Source: Planctomycetales bacterium ZRK34
GTDB lineage: Bacteria > Planctomycetota > Phycisphaerae > Phycisphaerales > Zrk34
Reading direction: 5' to 3'
Assembly (NCBI GenBank): GCA_014873095.1
Contig: CP050848.1
Location: 4,089,850 to 4,153,849 of the forward strand
Length of the DNA stretch: 64,000 nt
In this document: in pieces, positions 9,779-17,402 of the stretch
Numbering within the stretch: the first letter of the stretch is position 1
Layout: each line of letters starts with the position of its first letter
Notes under the pieces: generated by a model
Databases searched by the model: none
Told to the model about the DNA's origin: nothing
Seen by the model: the letters and a program-made list of their open reading frames with translations, nothing else
Position numbers and translations under genes: made by a program

Positions 9779-10534
9779 ATGTCTGCGGGCATTCTGTATC
9801 TTGGCGATACCAGTCTCGGGTCGGCGGCGGCATATGTGGCCGGACTCATCAGTCACGCCGACTGGAAACTGGATTATTTACCGACATTTTCCAACGTTGA
9901 GCCCGATCTGGTCGAGGCCCCGCGCCGACTGTTCATCCTCAGCGATTTCACCGCGGCGTGTTTTGACCACAAGCTCCAACGCATCATGCTCGACCATGTG
10001 CTCGGCGGGGCGGGGTTGATCATGATCGGCGGGTGGGAATCGTTCAACGGCGAGTCCGGCCACTGGGGCGGGACGCCTGTGTCCGAAGCCCTGCCGGTGA
10101 TCATCGCTGATGATGACGATCGCGTGAATTGCGATCGGCCGACGTTCGCCTGTGCCGTGAAAGATCACGAAGTGCTCGCCGGTCTGCCGTGGGCGACGCG
10201 CCCGCCGACGATCGGTGGGTACAACCGCTTCAAGGTGAAGATCGATGCCGAGTTGCTGCTGGAATCGCGCACCTACGATGCGGCGGTCGACGGCGATCGC
10301 ATCACGCTGACCGAGGCGGGGCGCGACCCGCTGTTGGCGGTCGGTGAGTACGGCAAGGGGCGGATGGCGGCGCTGGCGACGGACGTGGCGCCCCACTGGG
10401 TCGGGCCGATGATCGACTGGGGCGAGCGGCGTGTGTCTGCCCAGTCGTGGCTGCCGGGGGCGATCGACATCGAAGTCGGCGACTGCTATGCGCAGTTCGT
10501 CACGCAACTGTTGCAATGGGCAGGCCGACTCTGA
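9779..10534 (+). CDS. Putative glutamine-amidotransferase-like (ThuA/PF07090-type) protein
   Basis: A 251-residue protein matching the class I glutamine amidotransferase-like fold: MSAGILYLGDTSLGSAAAYVAG at the N terminus, LFILSDFTAACFDHKL, then the nucleophile-elbow-like region GGAGLIMIGGWESFNG at about 78-93, and GKGRMAALATDVAPHW near residue 198. No cysteine sits at the elbow, so classical glutaminase chemistry is unlikely. The family (PF07090-like) is often found in planctomycete carbohydrate loci. It is the first gene of a two-gene plus-strand unit with the PIG-L deacetylase, 43 bases apart, and diverges from the PFK-SIS operon. The function is not known; a sugar-related role is inferred from context. 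Confidence 0.75.
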   Translation: MSAGILYLGDTSLGSAAAYVAGLISHADWKLDYLPTFSNVEPDLVEAPRRLFILSDFTAACFDHKLQRIMLDHVLGGAGLIMIGGWESFNGESGHWGGTPVSEALPVIIADDDDRVNCDRPTFACAVKDHEVLAGLPWATRPPTIGGYNRFKVKIDAELLLESRTYDAAVDGDRITLTEAGRDPLLAVGEYGKGRMAALATDVAPHWVGPMIDWGERRVSAQSWLPGAIDIEVGDCYAQFVTQLLQWAGRL

Positions 10535-10577
10535 ACCCCGGAATCCCCGGCCCCCCGGCCTCGGAAGGTGATTTGCC

Positions 10578-11390
10578 ATGAGTCAATTCAAGTTCGCACG
10601 ACGCAACGAGTCGGGCGTTACACGGACCGAAGATCTGGCCGCGCTGCTCGGGGCCGAGGCGTTGAAAGATGAAACATGGTTGTGCGTCAGCCCGCACGAC
10701 GATGACATCGTCATGGGCGCGGGCCTGTGGCAGATGGCGGCAATCGAGGCGGGGGCCGATGTGCACCTGCTGGTCGTCACCGACGGGCGCATGGGCTACT
10801 GCTCGCCGCGCCAGCGCGATGCGATCGTCGATATCCGCAAGCAGGAGGTTTACGACTCGTCGCGCTGCCTGGGCCTGGCCGAGTCCAACGTCCACTTCAT
10901 GGGCATGCCCGACTGCCAGCTCGCTCAACATCAGGGCCGCCGCCGCGCCGCGCACAACGAGGACAACATCGCCGGCTACACCGGTCTCTGCAACACATTC
11001 GTTCACCATCTCCGCAAGTTGCGCCCCGATCGCGTGCTTGTCCCCGCCGCCACCGATCTTCACCCCGATCACCAGGTCACGCACAACGAACTGATGATCA
11101 GCCTGTTCCACGCCTCCGGTGAAATCTGGCCCGAACTCGGCAAGCCGACCCCCGTGCCCGCCGTGTACGAACTGGCCGTGTACTGCGACTTCGCCCAGCC
11201 GCCGAACCTGCAGGTCAAATCCGACGACGCCACGTTCCAGAAAAAACTCGACGCCGTCGCAGCCTACCAGTCGCAACTGCAGATCGAACAACTCGTCGCC
11301 AAGCTCCGCGACGCCGGTCCGACCGAATATCTCCACGAAGTCGCCTTCAACTTCTACAGCCCGACGACCTATCACAAACTGTTCGAGTGA
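10578..11390 (+). CDS. PIG-L family N-deacetylase
   Basis: A 270-residue zinc-dependent deacetylase of the LmbE/PIG-L family, which removes acetyl groups from N-acetylglucosamine-containing substrates. Both metal motifs are present: SPHDDD at 38-43 (the PHxDD motif) and HPDH at 162-165. The body TDGRMGYCSPRQRDAIVDIRKQEV resembles other members. It follows the GATase-like gene in the same direction and ends before a strong palindrome at 11407-11462. Together with the divergent isomerase and phosphofructokinase it suggests an amino-sugar catabolic locus in which deacetylation, isomerisation and phosphorylation act in sequence. The true substrate is not deducible. Confidence 0.88.
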   Translation: MSQFKFARRNESGVTRTEDLAALLGAEALKDETWLCVSPHDDDIVMGAGLWQMAAIEAGADVHLLVVTDGRMGYCSPRQRDAIVDIRKQEVYDSSRCLGLAESNVHFMGMPDCQLAQHQGRRRAAHNEDNIAGYTGLCNTFVHHLRKLRPDRVLVPAATDLHPDHQVTHNELMISLFHASGEIWPELGKPTPVPAVYELAVYCDFAQPPNLQVKSDDATFQKKLDAVAAYQSQLQIEQLVAKLRDAGPTEYLHEVAFNFYSPTTYHKLFE

Positions 11391-11406
11391 AGGGTCAATT
11401 CATGCA

Positions 11407-11462
11407 CAATAGCCGCAGGCCGACGGCCTGCGGATCCGCAAGCTGTCAGCTTGCGGCTATTG
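11407..11462. repeat. Double-hairpin palindrome of the gcggctatt family
   Basis: Outer arms caatagccgc and gcggctattg enclose two hairpins, gccgcaggcc/ggcctgcgg and ccgcaagct/agcttgcgg. The element lies between convergent genes (PIG-L deacetylase and pepA). A related copy lies at 28092-28134. Confidence 0.85.
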
Positions 11463-11471
11463 ATGATGTGA

Positions 11472-12965
11472 TCAACGCCAGCTTTCCAGCGCCCGTGTCA
11501 GCAGCCTGACACCGAATGCGGTCGGGCCTTTCGGATACAAACCCGCGAAATCCTTGTCGCCTGAAACGTCCGCGACGCCGGCGATGTCGAGGTGGGCCCA
11601 CGGCACGTTTTCATCGACAAAATACGACAAAAATGCAGCACCCTGAATCGGGTGCGCCCCGCGGCCGGCGCTGTTGGCGATGTCGGCGTGGGTCGACTTC
11701 ATCTGCTTGCGGTGTTCAGGCCACAGCGGCAGGGGCCATAGGCGCTCACCCGTGGCGCGACCGGATTCGGTGAGGCGCGTTGCGAGTTTGTCATCGCCGC
11801 AGAACATGCCGGCGCAGTACTCACCGAAAGCGACCACGACGCCGCCGGTCAGTGTGGCCAGATCGACGATGGCGGCGGGCTTGTACTGTTTGCACCCGTA
11901 AGCCAGCGCATCGGCGAGCACGAGGCGGCCCTCGGCGTCGGTGTTGGTCACTTCAACGGTGACGCCGTTGTACATCGTGAGAATGTCGTCGACGCGGTAG
12001 GCCCCGGCGTCGATCATGTTTTCCGCAGCGGCGATCAGCCCGACCACACGCACGGGCAGCTTCAGCGAGGCGATCGCGTGCATCGCGCCGAGTACGGCCA
12101 TGCCGCCGCACTTGTCGTATTTCATGTTCGCCATCGACCCGCTGATTTTCAGCGAGTACCCACCGGTGTCGAAGGTGATCGCCTTGCCAACGAGCATGAC
12201 GGGTGCATCTTTCGTTTTGCCGCGAGGCGCATGTTCGAGCATGATCAGGGCCGGCGGGGTCGACCCGGCCTTTCCGACGGCGGCGAGCCCGCCCATGCCC
12301 AGCTCGCGGGCCATTTTCGCATCGATGACGCTGCACTTGAGACCGACCTGCCGCGCCATTTTGCGGGCGAACTTCACGAGGTACGCCGGGTTGGCGACGT
12401 TCGGCGGGGTCGCCGCCAGGCGGCGCGCCATGTTCGCCGACTCGCCGACGGTCAGTGCGTTCTTCAACCCCTTACGCATGGCGGGATCGATCACGATGCG
12501 GAGCGTCCGCGGGCCGGGGTCCGCTTTGTCGGTGGCGGCGCCCTTGTGATCGACGAACTCAAAAGCGCCGATCGAAAGCCCCTCGCCGATCGCGCGGCCG
12601 GCGGAGTCAGCATCCACCGCATCGCCGTCTTTGAACAGCAGTGAACCGACTTTCGCCTTCGAGGCGGCGCGCACCAGTGACGCGGCCCCGACGCGCAGGG
12701 CGCGCAGCGTGTCGTCCTGTTTCACATCCCCCAGGCCGATCACGTAGAGGCGCGACGGGCCTTTCGCCGGGTAAACACACGTCAGCGATCCGGCATCGGC
12801 GGAGAATTCAGCACGCTTGATCAGTGCCGCGATCGAGCCGTCGAGTTGTTTGTCGAGCGCGGCGTACTTCTTCGGCACGCGCTTGACGCCCGATGGCAGG
12901 GTGATGGCGATCGCATCAGGTTTGGCGATCTTGTCAGCAGAGCGGAGGGATTTGTACATGATCAA
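11472..12965 (-). CDS. pepA: Leucyl aminopeptidase (M17 family)
   Basis: Cytosolic di-zinc aminopeptidase that removes N-terminal residues from peptides. The M17 signature NTDAEGRLVLADALAYG is present, preceded by VMLVGKAITFDTGGYSLKISGSMANMKYDKCGG, which supplies the lysine and aspartate metal ligands. The 497-aa length is typical. The start is the ATG at 12965, with a second in-frame ATG two codons later (12959). It lies 9 bases downstream of the MTA phosphorylase gene on the same strand and is probably co-transcribed with it and rsmA. Confidence 0.95.
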   Translation of the reverse strand: MIMYKSLRSADKIAKPDAIAITLPSGVKRVPKKYAALDKQLDGSIAALIKRAEFSADAGSLTCVYPAKGPSRLYVIGLGDVKQDDTLRALRVGAASLVRAASKAKVGSLLFKDGDAVDADSAGRAIGEGLSIGAFEFVDHKGAATDKADPGPRTLRIVIDPAMRKGLKNALTVGESANMARRLAATPPNVANPAYLVKFARKMARQVGLKCSVIDAKMARELGMGGLAAVGKAGSTPPALIMLEHAPRGKTKDAPVMLVGKAITFDTGGYSLKISGSMANMKYDKCGGMAVLGAMHAIASLKLPVRVVGLIAAAENMIDAGAYRVDDILTMYNGVTVEVTNTDAEGRLVLADALAYGCKQYKPAAIVDLATLTGGVVVAFGEYCAGMFCGDDKLATRLTESGRATGERLWPLPLWPEHRKQMKSTHADIANSAGRGAHPIQGAAFLSYFVDENVPWAHLDIAGVADVSGDKDFAGLYPKGPTAFGVRLLTRALESWR

Positions 12966-12974
12966 ACTTCCTTC

Positions 12975-13871
12975 TCAGTTCGTGAAATACTTGCCCCAGA
13001 GCAGGTCGAGGCGCTGGACCTCGGCGGGATCGAGTTTGGTTTTGTCGGACCAGATGCCGAGCGCCAGGGCGGTATGGGCCGGGCTCGGGGTGTCGCGCAG
13101 AGTGGTGACATCGGTCAGCGCGAGTTTCATCAGTTCGACGGCGTTGGCGGTGGCGGCTTTGAGGTTGCCGATGATCTCTTCGAGCAGGGCCTGCGGGTTG
13201 ATCTTTTCGCCGGGGGCCAGGTCGTGCGGGCGCCAGCAGTCGTAATCGGTCGGCAGGGCGAGCAGGGCATAGGCGAGCTCGGCTTCGCGGGCGAGTTTGG
13301 CCTCGGGCATGGCGGTCATACCGATCAGGTCGCCGCCCCATTGGCGGTGCATGTGCGACTCGGCCTTGGTGCTGAAGGCGGGGCCTTCCATGACGATGTA
13401 GGTTCCGCCGTCGTGTACGGACACGCCGTTGAGTTTCTTGGACGCATCCAGCAGCCAGCGTCGCATCACGGGGCAGAAGGGCTCTGAAAATTCCACGTGC
13501 ACCGCGGCGCATTCGTAGAACGTGTTGGCCCGCTTGTGTGTTTTATCGATGAGCTGATCGACGATGACGAGATCGCGCGGCTTGTACTCTTCTCGCAGCG
13601 AACCGGTCGCCCCGCTGGCCAGCACATGCGTGACGCCCAGCGATTTCAGCGCCCACAGGTTGGCGCGGTACGGCACGGCCGAGGGGTTGAGCGTGTGGCC
13701 GATGCCGTGTCGCTGGCAGATGGCCACATCGACGTCGTGCCACCGGGTCGTGAGAATCGGGGCGGAGGGCTTGCCGAAAGGCGTGTCGATGTCGTGGCGC
13801 TCGCCGGCTTCGGCGCCGAGGGCATCGCCTAGTCCGCTGCCGCCGATGAGTCCGATCTTGATATCACTCAT
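12975..13871 (-). CDS. mtnP: S-methyl-5'-thioadenosine phosphorylase
   Basis: Phosphorolytic cleavage of 5'-methylthioadenosine to adenine and methylthioribose-1-phosphate in the methionine salvage pathway. The 298-residue protein starts with the phosphate-binding GLIGGSGLGDAL. It carries CQRHGIGHTLNPSAVPYRANLWALKSLGV and the substrate motif GGTYIVMEGPAFSTKAES, followed by GMTAMPEAKLAREAELAYA. These blocks match MTAP/PNP family 2. The segment GMTAMPE (rather than the NMTxxPE of adenosine enzymes) leaves some room for purine nucleoside phosphorylase activity. It sits between rsmA and pepA on the same strand. Confidence 0.88.
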   Translation of the reverse strand: MSDIKIGLIGGSGLGDALGAEAGERHDIDTPFGKPSAPILTTRWHDVDVAICQRHGIGHTLNPSAVPYRANLWALKSLGVTHVLASGATGSLREEYKPRDLVIVDQLIDKTHKRANTFYECAAVHVEFSEPFCPVMRRWLLDASKKLNGVSVHDGGTYIVMEGPAFSTKAESHMHRQWGGDLIGMTAMPEAKLAREAELAYALLALPTDYDCWRPHDLAPGEKINPQALLEEIIGNLKAATANAVELMKLALTDVTTLRDTPSPAHTALALGIWSDKTKLDPAEVQRLDLLWGKYFTN

Positions 13872-13892
13872 GTCAAAGTCCTGAAGGTTGAT

Positions 13893-13981
13893 TGATCACA
13901 GAGAACACAGAGTACACCCAGATGACACAGAGGCAAAATACTGCATTTCATGCTCTGTGATCTCTGTGCACTCTGTGGTTA
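13893..13981. repeat. Inverted repeat of the cacagag/ctctgtg family
   Basis: Words tcacagagaacacagagtac and the inverse ctctgtgcactctgtggtta form imperfect arms around an AT-richer centre. The right arm runs into the stop codon of rsmA (TAA, complement at 13979-13981). Confidence 0.78.
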
Positions 13982-14803
13982 ATGCTTGATGTTGGCCAGG
14001 CGGATGATCTGCTGGACGCTGAGTTGCTCGGGGCGTGCGGTCGGGTCGATGTCGTCGGGGAACGGGAAGTCGCGGCCGATGATCGCGCCGAGCTGTTTGC
14101 GGCGTTTTTGAAACAGCGTCTGCGTGAACGCCGCGAGGCGGGGCAGGTCGTCAGTCAGCGGTTGCTCACGGCGCACCAGTTCGATCACGGCCGACTCGAT
14201 CTTCGGCGGCGGCCAGAAACAACCCGGCGAAAGCGTGGTGACGCGACGGCCCTCGAAAGCGGCCTGCAGCAGAATCGTCAGCGGGCCGAACTGCTTATTA
14301 CCCGGCGGCGCGAGAATGCGATCGGCGACTTCACGCTGCACCATCACCAGCGCGCGGCTCAGACCCGGCCAGTCCATCGCGAGGATCGCCAGCAGCGGCG
14401 AAGCGATCTGGTAGGGTAGATTGGCGATGAGCTTGAAAGGGACATCACGCCCGCCGAGCGCCTGGTCGATGGCGGGGTTCAACGCGTGCTTGGTGGCGAG
14501 CACATCACCGTGAATCAGCGTCCATGTGTCGGAGCCCGGCCCGAGGCGATCGCGGAGCAGGTCGGCGAGGTGGTCGTCGAGCTCGACGGCGATGACATGC
14601 GCCCCGGCTTCGAGCATCGGCTCGGTGAGCACCCCGGTACCGGGGCCGACTTCGAGCACACGCTGGCCCGGCCCGGCGGCGGCGGCGTCGAGGATCATCT
14701 GCAGCTTGTTGGGATCGGCCAGGAAGTTCTGCCCGAGGCGATGACGCGGGTGCAGACCACGCTCGGCAAGCAGGGCTTTGATCTGTGAAAGAGTTTGCGG
14801 CAT
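13979..14803 (-). CDS. rsmA: 16S rRNA A1518/A1519 dimethyltransferase
   Basis: SAM-dependent dimethylation of two adjacent adenines in the helix 45 loop of 16S rRNA (KsgA). The N terminus reads HRLGQNFLADPNKLQMIL at 21-38, then motif I VLEVGPGTGVLTEPML at about 49-64 and the catalytic NLPYQIASPLLAIL near 127-140. At 274 residues it fits the family. The stop codon is embedded in the downstream inverted repeat at 13893-13981. It heads a minus-strand run with mtnP and pepA and diverges from a methyltransferase gene starting at 14887. Confidence 0.95.
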   Translation of the reverse strand: MPQTLSQIKALLAERGLHPRHRLGQNFLADPNKLQMILDAAAAGPGQRVLEVGPGTGVLTEPMLEAGAHVIAVELDDHLADLLRDRLGPGSDTWTLIHGDVLATKHALNPAIDQALGGRDVPFKLIANLPYQIASPLLAILAMDWPGLSRALVMVQREVADRILAPPGNKQFGPLTILLQAAFEGRRVTTLSPGCFWPPPKIESAVIELVRREQPLTDDLPRLAAFTQTLFQKRRKQLGAIIGRDFPFPDDIDPTARPEQLSVQQIIRLANIKH

Positions 14804-14886
14804 AAGCTGACCAGTTTATAGCGCCATGGCTGATCGGCGAAACGGCCGGCATGTTCTAACATGTGGTGATACGAGCGAGGTGACCC

Positions 14887-15609
14887 ATGACCCGATGGAC
14901 ACAACAGGCGGCCGAAGACTACGCGGCCGTGGGGCAGCAGACACATGTGCAGATCTTCGGCTCGCGGCTGACGCAGATGATGGGCGATTTGCACGGCGCC
15001 AAGGCGCTGGATTTCGGCTGCGGACCGGGGCGGCTGTCGATGGCGATGTTGCAACTCGGCGCGGCGCATGTCACCGGCATCGACCAGAGCCGCGTGATGA
15101 TCGACACCGCTCGACATGAGGCGGAGCAGGCCGGTGTGAGTAATCGGCTGACATTGGCGGTCGGCGACGAAACAAGCCTGCCGGCGAGCGAGCCGGTTGA
15201 TGCGGTGCTGTGCAGCCTGGCCCTGATGATGTGTGAAACCGAGCAACGCCTGCGGCAGTCAATCCAAGGCATCATGCAGTCGCTGCGGCCGGGCGGGTGT
15301 GCGGCGATCACGCTGACGCACCCGTGTTTTCGACGCGAGCCGTACCCGATGTTTTGCTACGAGATGCCGACGGATTACAACTATTTCGAAGGCGGCACGC
15401 CTTACCGTGTGCACATTCAATCGGCGGACGTCGACCGCGAAGCGATCATCGTCGACCATCACTGGCCGCTGTCGATGTACATGCAGGCGTTGATCGATGC
15501 GGGCGGACGCATCACGAACGTGATGGAACTGGCGGCGGCGTATGACGACGGCGATCAGCCGATCGGCCCGCCGGCTTACCTGGCGATCAGCGCCAGCCGT
15601 GAATCATGA
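14887..15609 (+). CDS. Class I SAM-dependent methyltransferase
   Basis: A 240-residue methyltransferase of the UbiE/BioC-like superfamily. Motif I is LDFGCGPGRLSMAML (about 40-54), followed by GIDQSRVMIDTARHEA (motif II), AVGDETSLPASEPVDAVLCSLALMM (motif III/IV) and LRPGGCAAITLTHPCF (post-motif). The substrate is unknown; small-molecule methylation is typical. The gene diverges from rsmA with 83 bases between starts and converges with the next minus-strand gene, leaving only 15 bases between stops and no room for an obvious terminator. Confidence 0.85.
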   Translation: MTRWTQQAAEDYAAVGQQTHVQIFGSRLTQMMGDLHGAKALDFGCGPGRLSMAMLQLGAAHVTGIDQSRVMIDTARHEAEQAGVSNRLTLAVGDETSLPASEPVDAVLCSLALMMCETEQRLRQSIQGIMQSLRPGGCAAITLTHPCFRREPYPMFCYEMPTDYNYFEGGTPYRVHIQSADVDREAIIVDHHWPLSMYMQALIDAGGRITNVMELAAAYDDGDQPIGPPAYLAISASRES

Positions 15610-15624
15610 CCGCTGTCGCGGGGG

Positions 15625-16398
15625 TTATTCCGCCTCGTCCGAGTCCGTGTCATCCGAGGCGGCGCCGGGCTTGAGTTCGAATGGCGCGAAGGGGCCCTGC
15701 ACAAAGCGGGTCTTGATGTAGATGGTCACATCGTTGTCGTGTTCGGTGCCGACGTGATTGTCGGGGTATACGCCCGACTCGTTGTAAGCACAGGTGACCA
15801 GGTAGATGTCCTGGGCGGCGGTGGGATCGAGCGGCTGTACTTCGTCGAGCGGATCGATGCGCGGCGGCGAGGGGATGTCGAGGCTGGTGAGGTTCGTATT
15901 GCGGCTGGACAGATCGTTGACGCGCACGAACAACCCCGGCTGCGCCTCGGTCGGCAGCTTGATGACCAGTTCGCCGGAATCCCACACGCCGGGCGTCTGG
16001 GCCAGCAGCGTGACCTGCGGTTTGGCGGCATCGCGCGTCCACCGCTCCATCCACACGTAATTGGTGTACTCCGCCTTGGGCAGGTGGAAGGCGAACTTGT
16101 ACATGCTCAGATTCAGCAGGTCGGCGATGTCGCGGCCGTCGAGGCTGACGGGGCGAATCTCCGGGGCCGGCGGGGCCTTGTCCATCTTGGGCGCCGGCGG
16201 CGGGGGAAGCTTGGCGATCTTCTCATCGATGCTCTGATCGATCAGCGTGCGGACCGTCGCCAGATCGACCTGCTGCTGATCGGCCGCATCGGCGGAGGAC
16301 TCAGCTTCGGGCTGAACGCCCAGTGCGGTGATCACCGTGTAGATCAGCACCGCCAGAACGATCAACATCACAATCGCCATGATCAGATTACGTGCCAT
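15625..16398 (-). CDS. Membrane-anchored hypothetical protein
   Basis: A 257-residue protein of unknown function. Residues 5-27 (LIMAIVMLIVLAVLIYTVITAL) form one N-terminal membrane anchor. A charged linker with proline-rich KLPPPPAPKMDKAPPAPE and a soluble C-terminal domain ending in an acidic tail (DDTDSDEAE) follow. The start is the ATG at 16398 because an AGAGAGGTAGG ribosome site lies just upstream; the open frame to 16488 adds 30 implausible residues. No conserved domain was recognised. A periplasmic location for the C-terminal part is inferred from the anchor. Confidence 0.7.
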   Translation of the reverse strand: MARNLIMAIVMLIVLAVLIYTVITALGVQPEAESSADAADQQQVDLATVRTLIDQSIDEKIAKLPPPPAPKMDKAPPAPEIRPVSLDGRDIADLLNLSMYKFAFHLPKAEYTNYVWMERWTRDAAKPQVTLLAQTPGVWDSGELVIKLPTEAQPGLFVRVNDLSSRNTNLTSLDIPSPPRIDPLDEVQPLDPTAAQDIYLVTCAYNESGVYPDNHVGTEHDNDVTIYIKTRFVQGPFAPFELKPGAASDDTDSDEAE

Positions 16399-16671
16399 TG
16401 AAGACCTACCTCTCTTCAGCAAAGACAAAAACGCTGCGCACTGCGTTGACTCATCATGTGTATTATTCCGCAAATCGGCCCTGACCACAATCCCCCGTCC
16501 CCTGCGGCACGATCAGGCCGTCACGATCGTGACACGACTCGATCGTCAGGGATTGCCTGCAAACGCCGCTGCAGCGAACCCTGCCACAGGGTATCATCGT
16601 AGCATGGGATAAATGTTGCCGGGACGGGTCCGGGTGACAGGTCGCATCACATCGCTACGAGGATATCAACC

Positions 16672-17319
16672 ATGAATCGGACACTGTTGACGACGGGACT
16701 CGCGATCGTGTTGGTGCTTGGGTTGGGTCGGATGTGGATCGAGTCGGCCGAATCGGCGGGAACCGCTCGATCGCTCGCCGAGCGCGTGACGGAACTTGAA
16801 AAGCGCGTCGAGGCGCTGGAGCAGCAGGTCAAGCCGGTCGCCAGCGAGGCCCGCATCGAACAGGCCAAGCGAGAAGCCCGCCTCGCTGCACGCCGGCGCA
16901 TGCAGCAGGACCTGCAGACCCACACCCGCGAGCAGCTTGCCGATGCTGAGCAGCTTTACCAGAAGGCGAACAAGAACCTGCGCTCGCCCGACGCGGTGAA
17001 TATTCTCGAACAGATGATCAAGCAATACCCGGGGTGCAACCGCACCGGCTGCGCCGTGATGTACCTGGGGCAGATGTCCAAGGGGGAGGTCCGCGAAAAA
17101 TATCTGACGATGGCAGCGGAGAAGTTCGCCGACTGTTACTACGGCGACGGTGTGCAGGTCGGCGCCTATGCCCTGTGGTACCTGGCCCACGACGCGCTGC
17201 GGCAGCATCCCGACGAAGCCAAGGCCCTGTTCGCCAAGCTCATCGACAAATACCCCGACGCCATCGACCACAAGGGCAACCTGCTGGCCGATCGTCTGCC
17301 GATTGATCTGGATGAGTGA
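16672..17319 (+). CDS. Hypothetical secreted coiled-coil/TPR-like protein
   Basis: A 215-residue protein with an N-terminal membrane segment or signal (LLTTGLAIVLVLGLGRMWIE). A heptad-rich coiled coil follows at about 34-60 (SLAERVTELEKRVEALEQQVKPV). A helical region then resembles tetratricopeptide repeats (LYQKANKNL, VNILEQMIKQYPGC, AKALFAKLIDKYPDAIDHKGNL). The layout is reminiscent of YbgF/CpoB, but with a single partial TPR set. The start ATG at 16672 is preceded by GAGGAT. Its role is unknown; envelope scaffolding is a reasonable guess. A 25-base perfect inverted repeat follows the gene. Confidence 0.7.
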   Translation: MNRTLLTTGLAIVLVLGLGRMWIESAESAGTARSLAERVTELEKRVEALEQQVKPVASEARIEQAKREARLAARRRMQQDLQTHTREQLADAEQLYQKANKNLRSPDAVNILEQMIKQYPGCNRTGCAVMYLGQMSKGEVREKYLTMAAEKFADCYYGDGVQVGAYALWYLAHDALRQHPDEAKALFAKLIDKYPDAIDHKGNLLADRLPIDLDE

Positions 17320-17333
17320 TGTGTTCACGAGCC

Positions 17334-17399
17334 TGTGGCACAGCCGCCCTCGGCTGTGCGTCAGTCAACCACAGCACAGCCGAGGGCGGCTGTGCCACA
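17334..17399. repeat. Perfect 25-base inverted repeat
   Basis: Arms at 17334-17358 and 17375-17399 are exact reverse complements of 25 bases, beginning tgtggcacagccgcc and ending ggcggctgtgccaca. The spacer is 16 bases. It lies between convergent genes, 3 bases from the stop of the alpha-galactosidase gene. Confidence 0.9.
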
Positions 17400-17402
17400 T
17401 AA

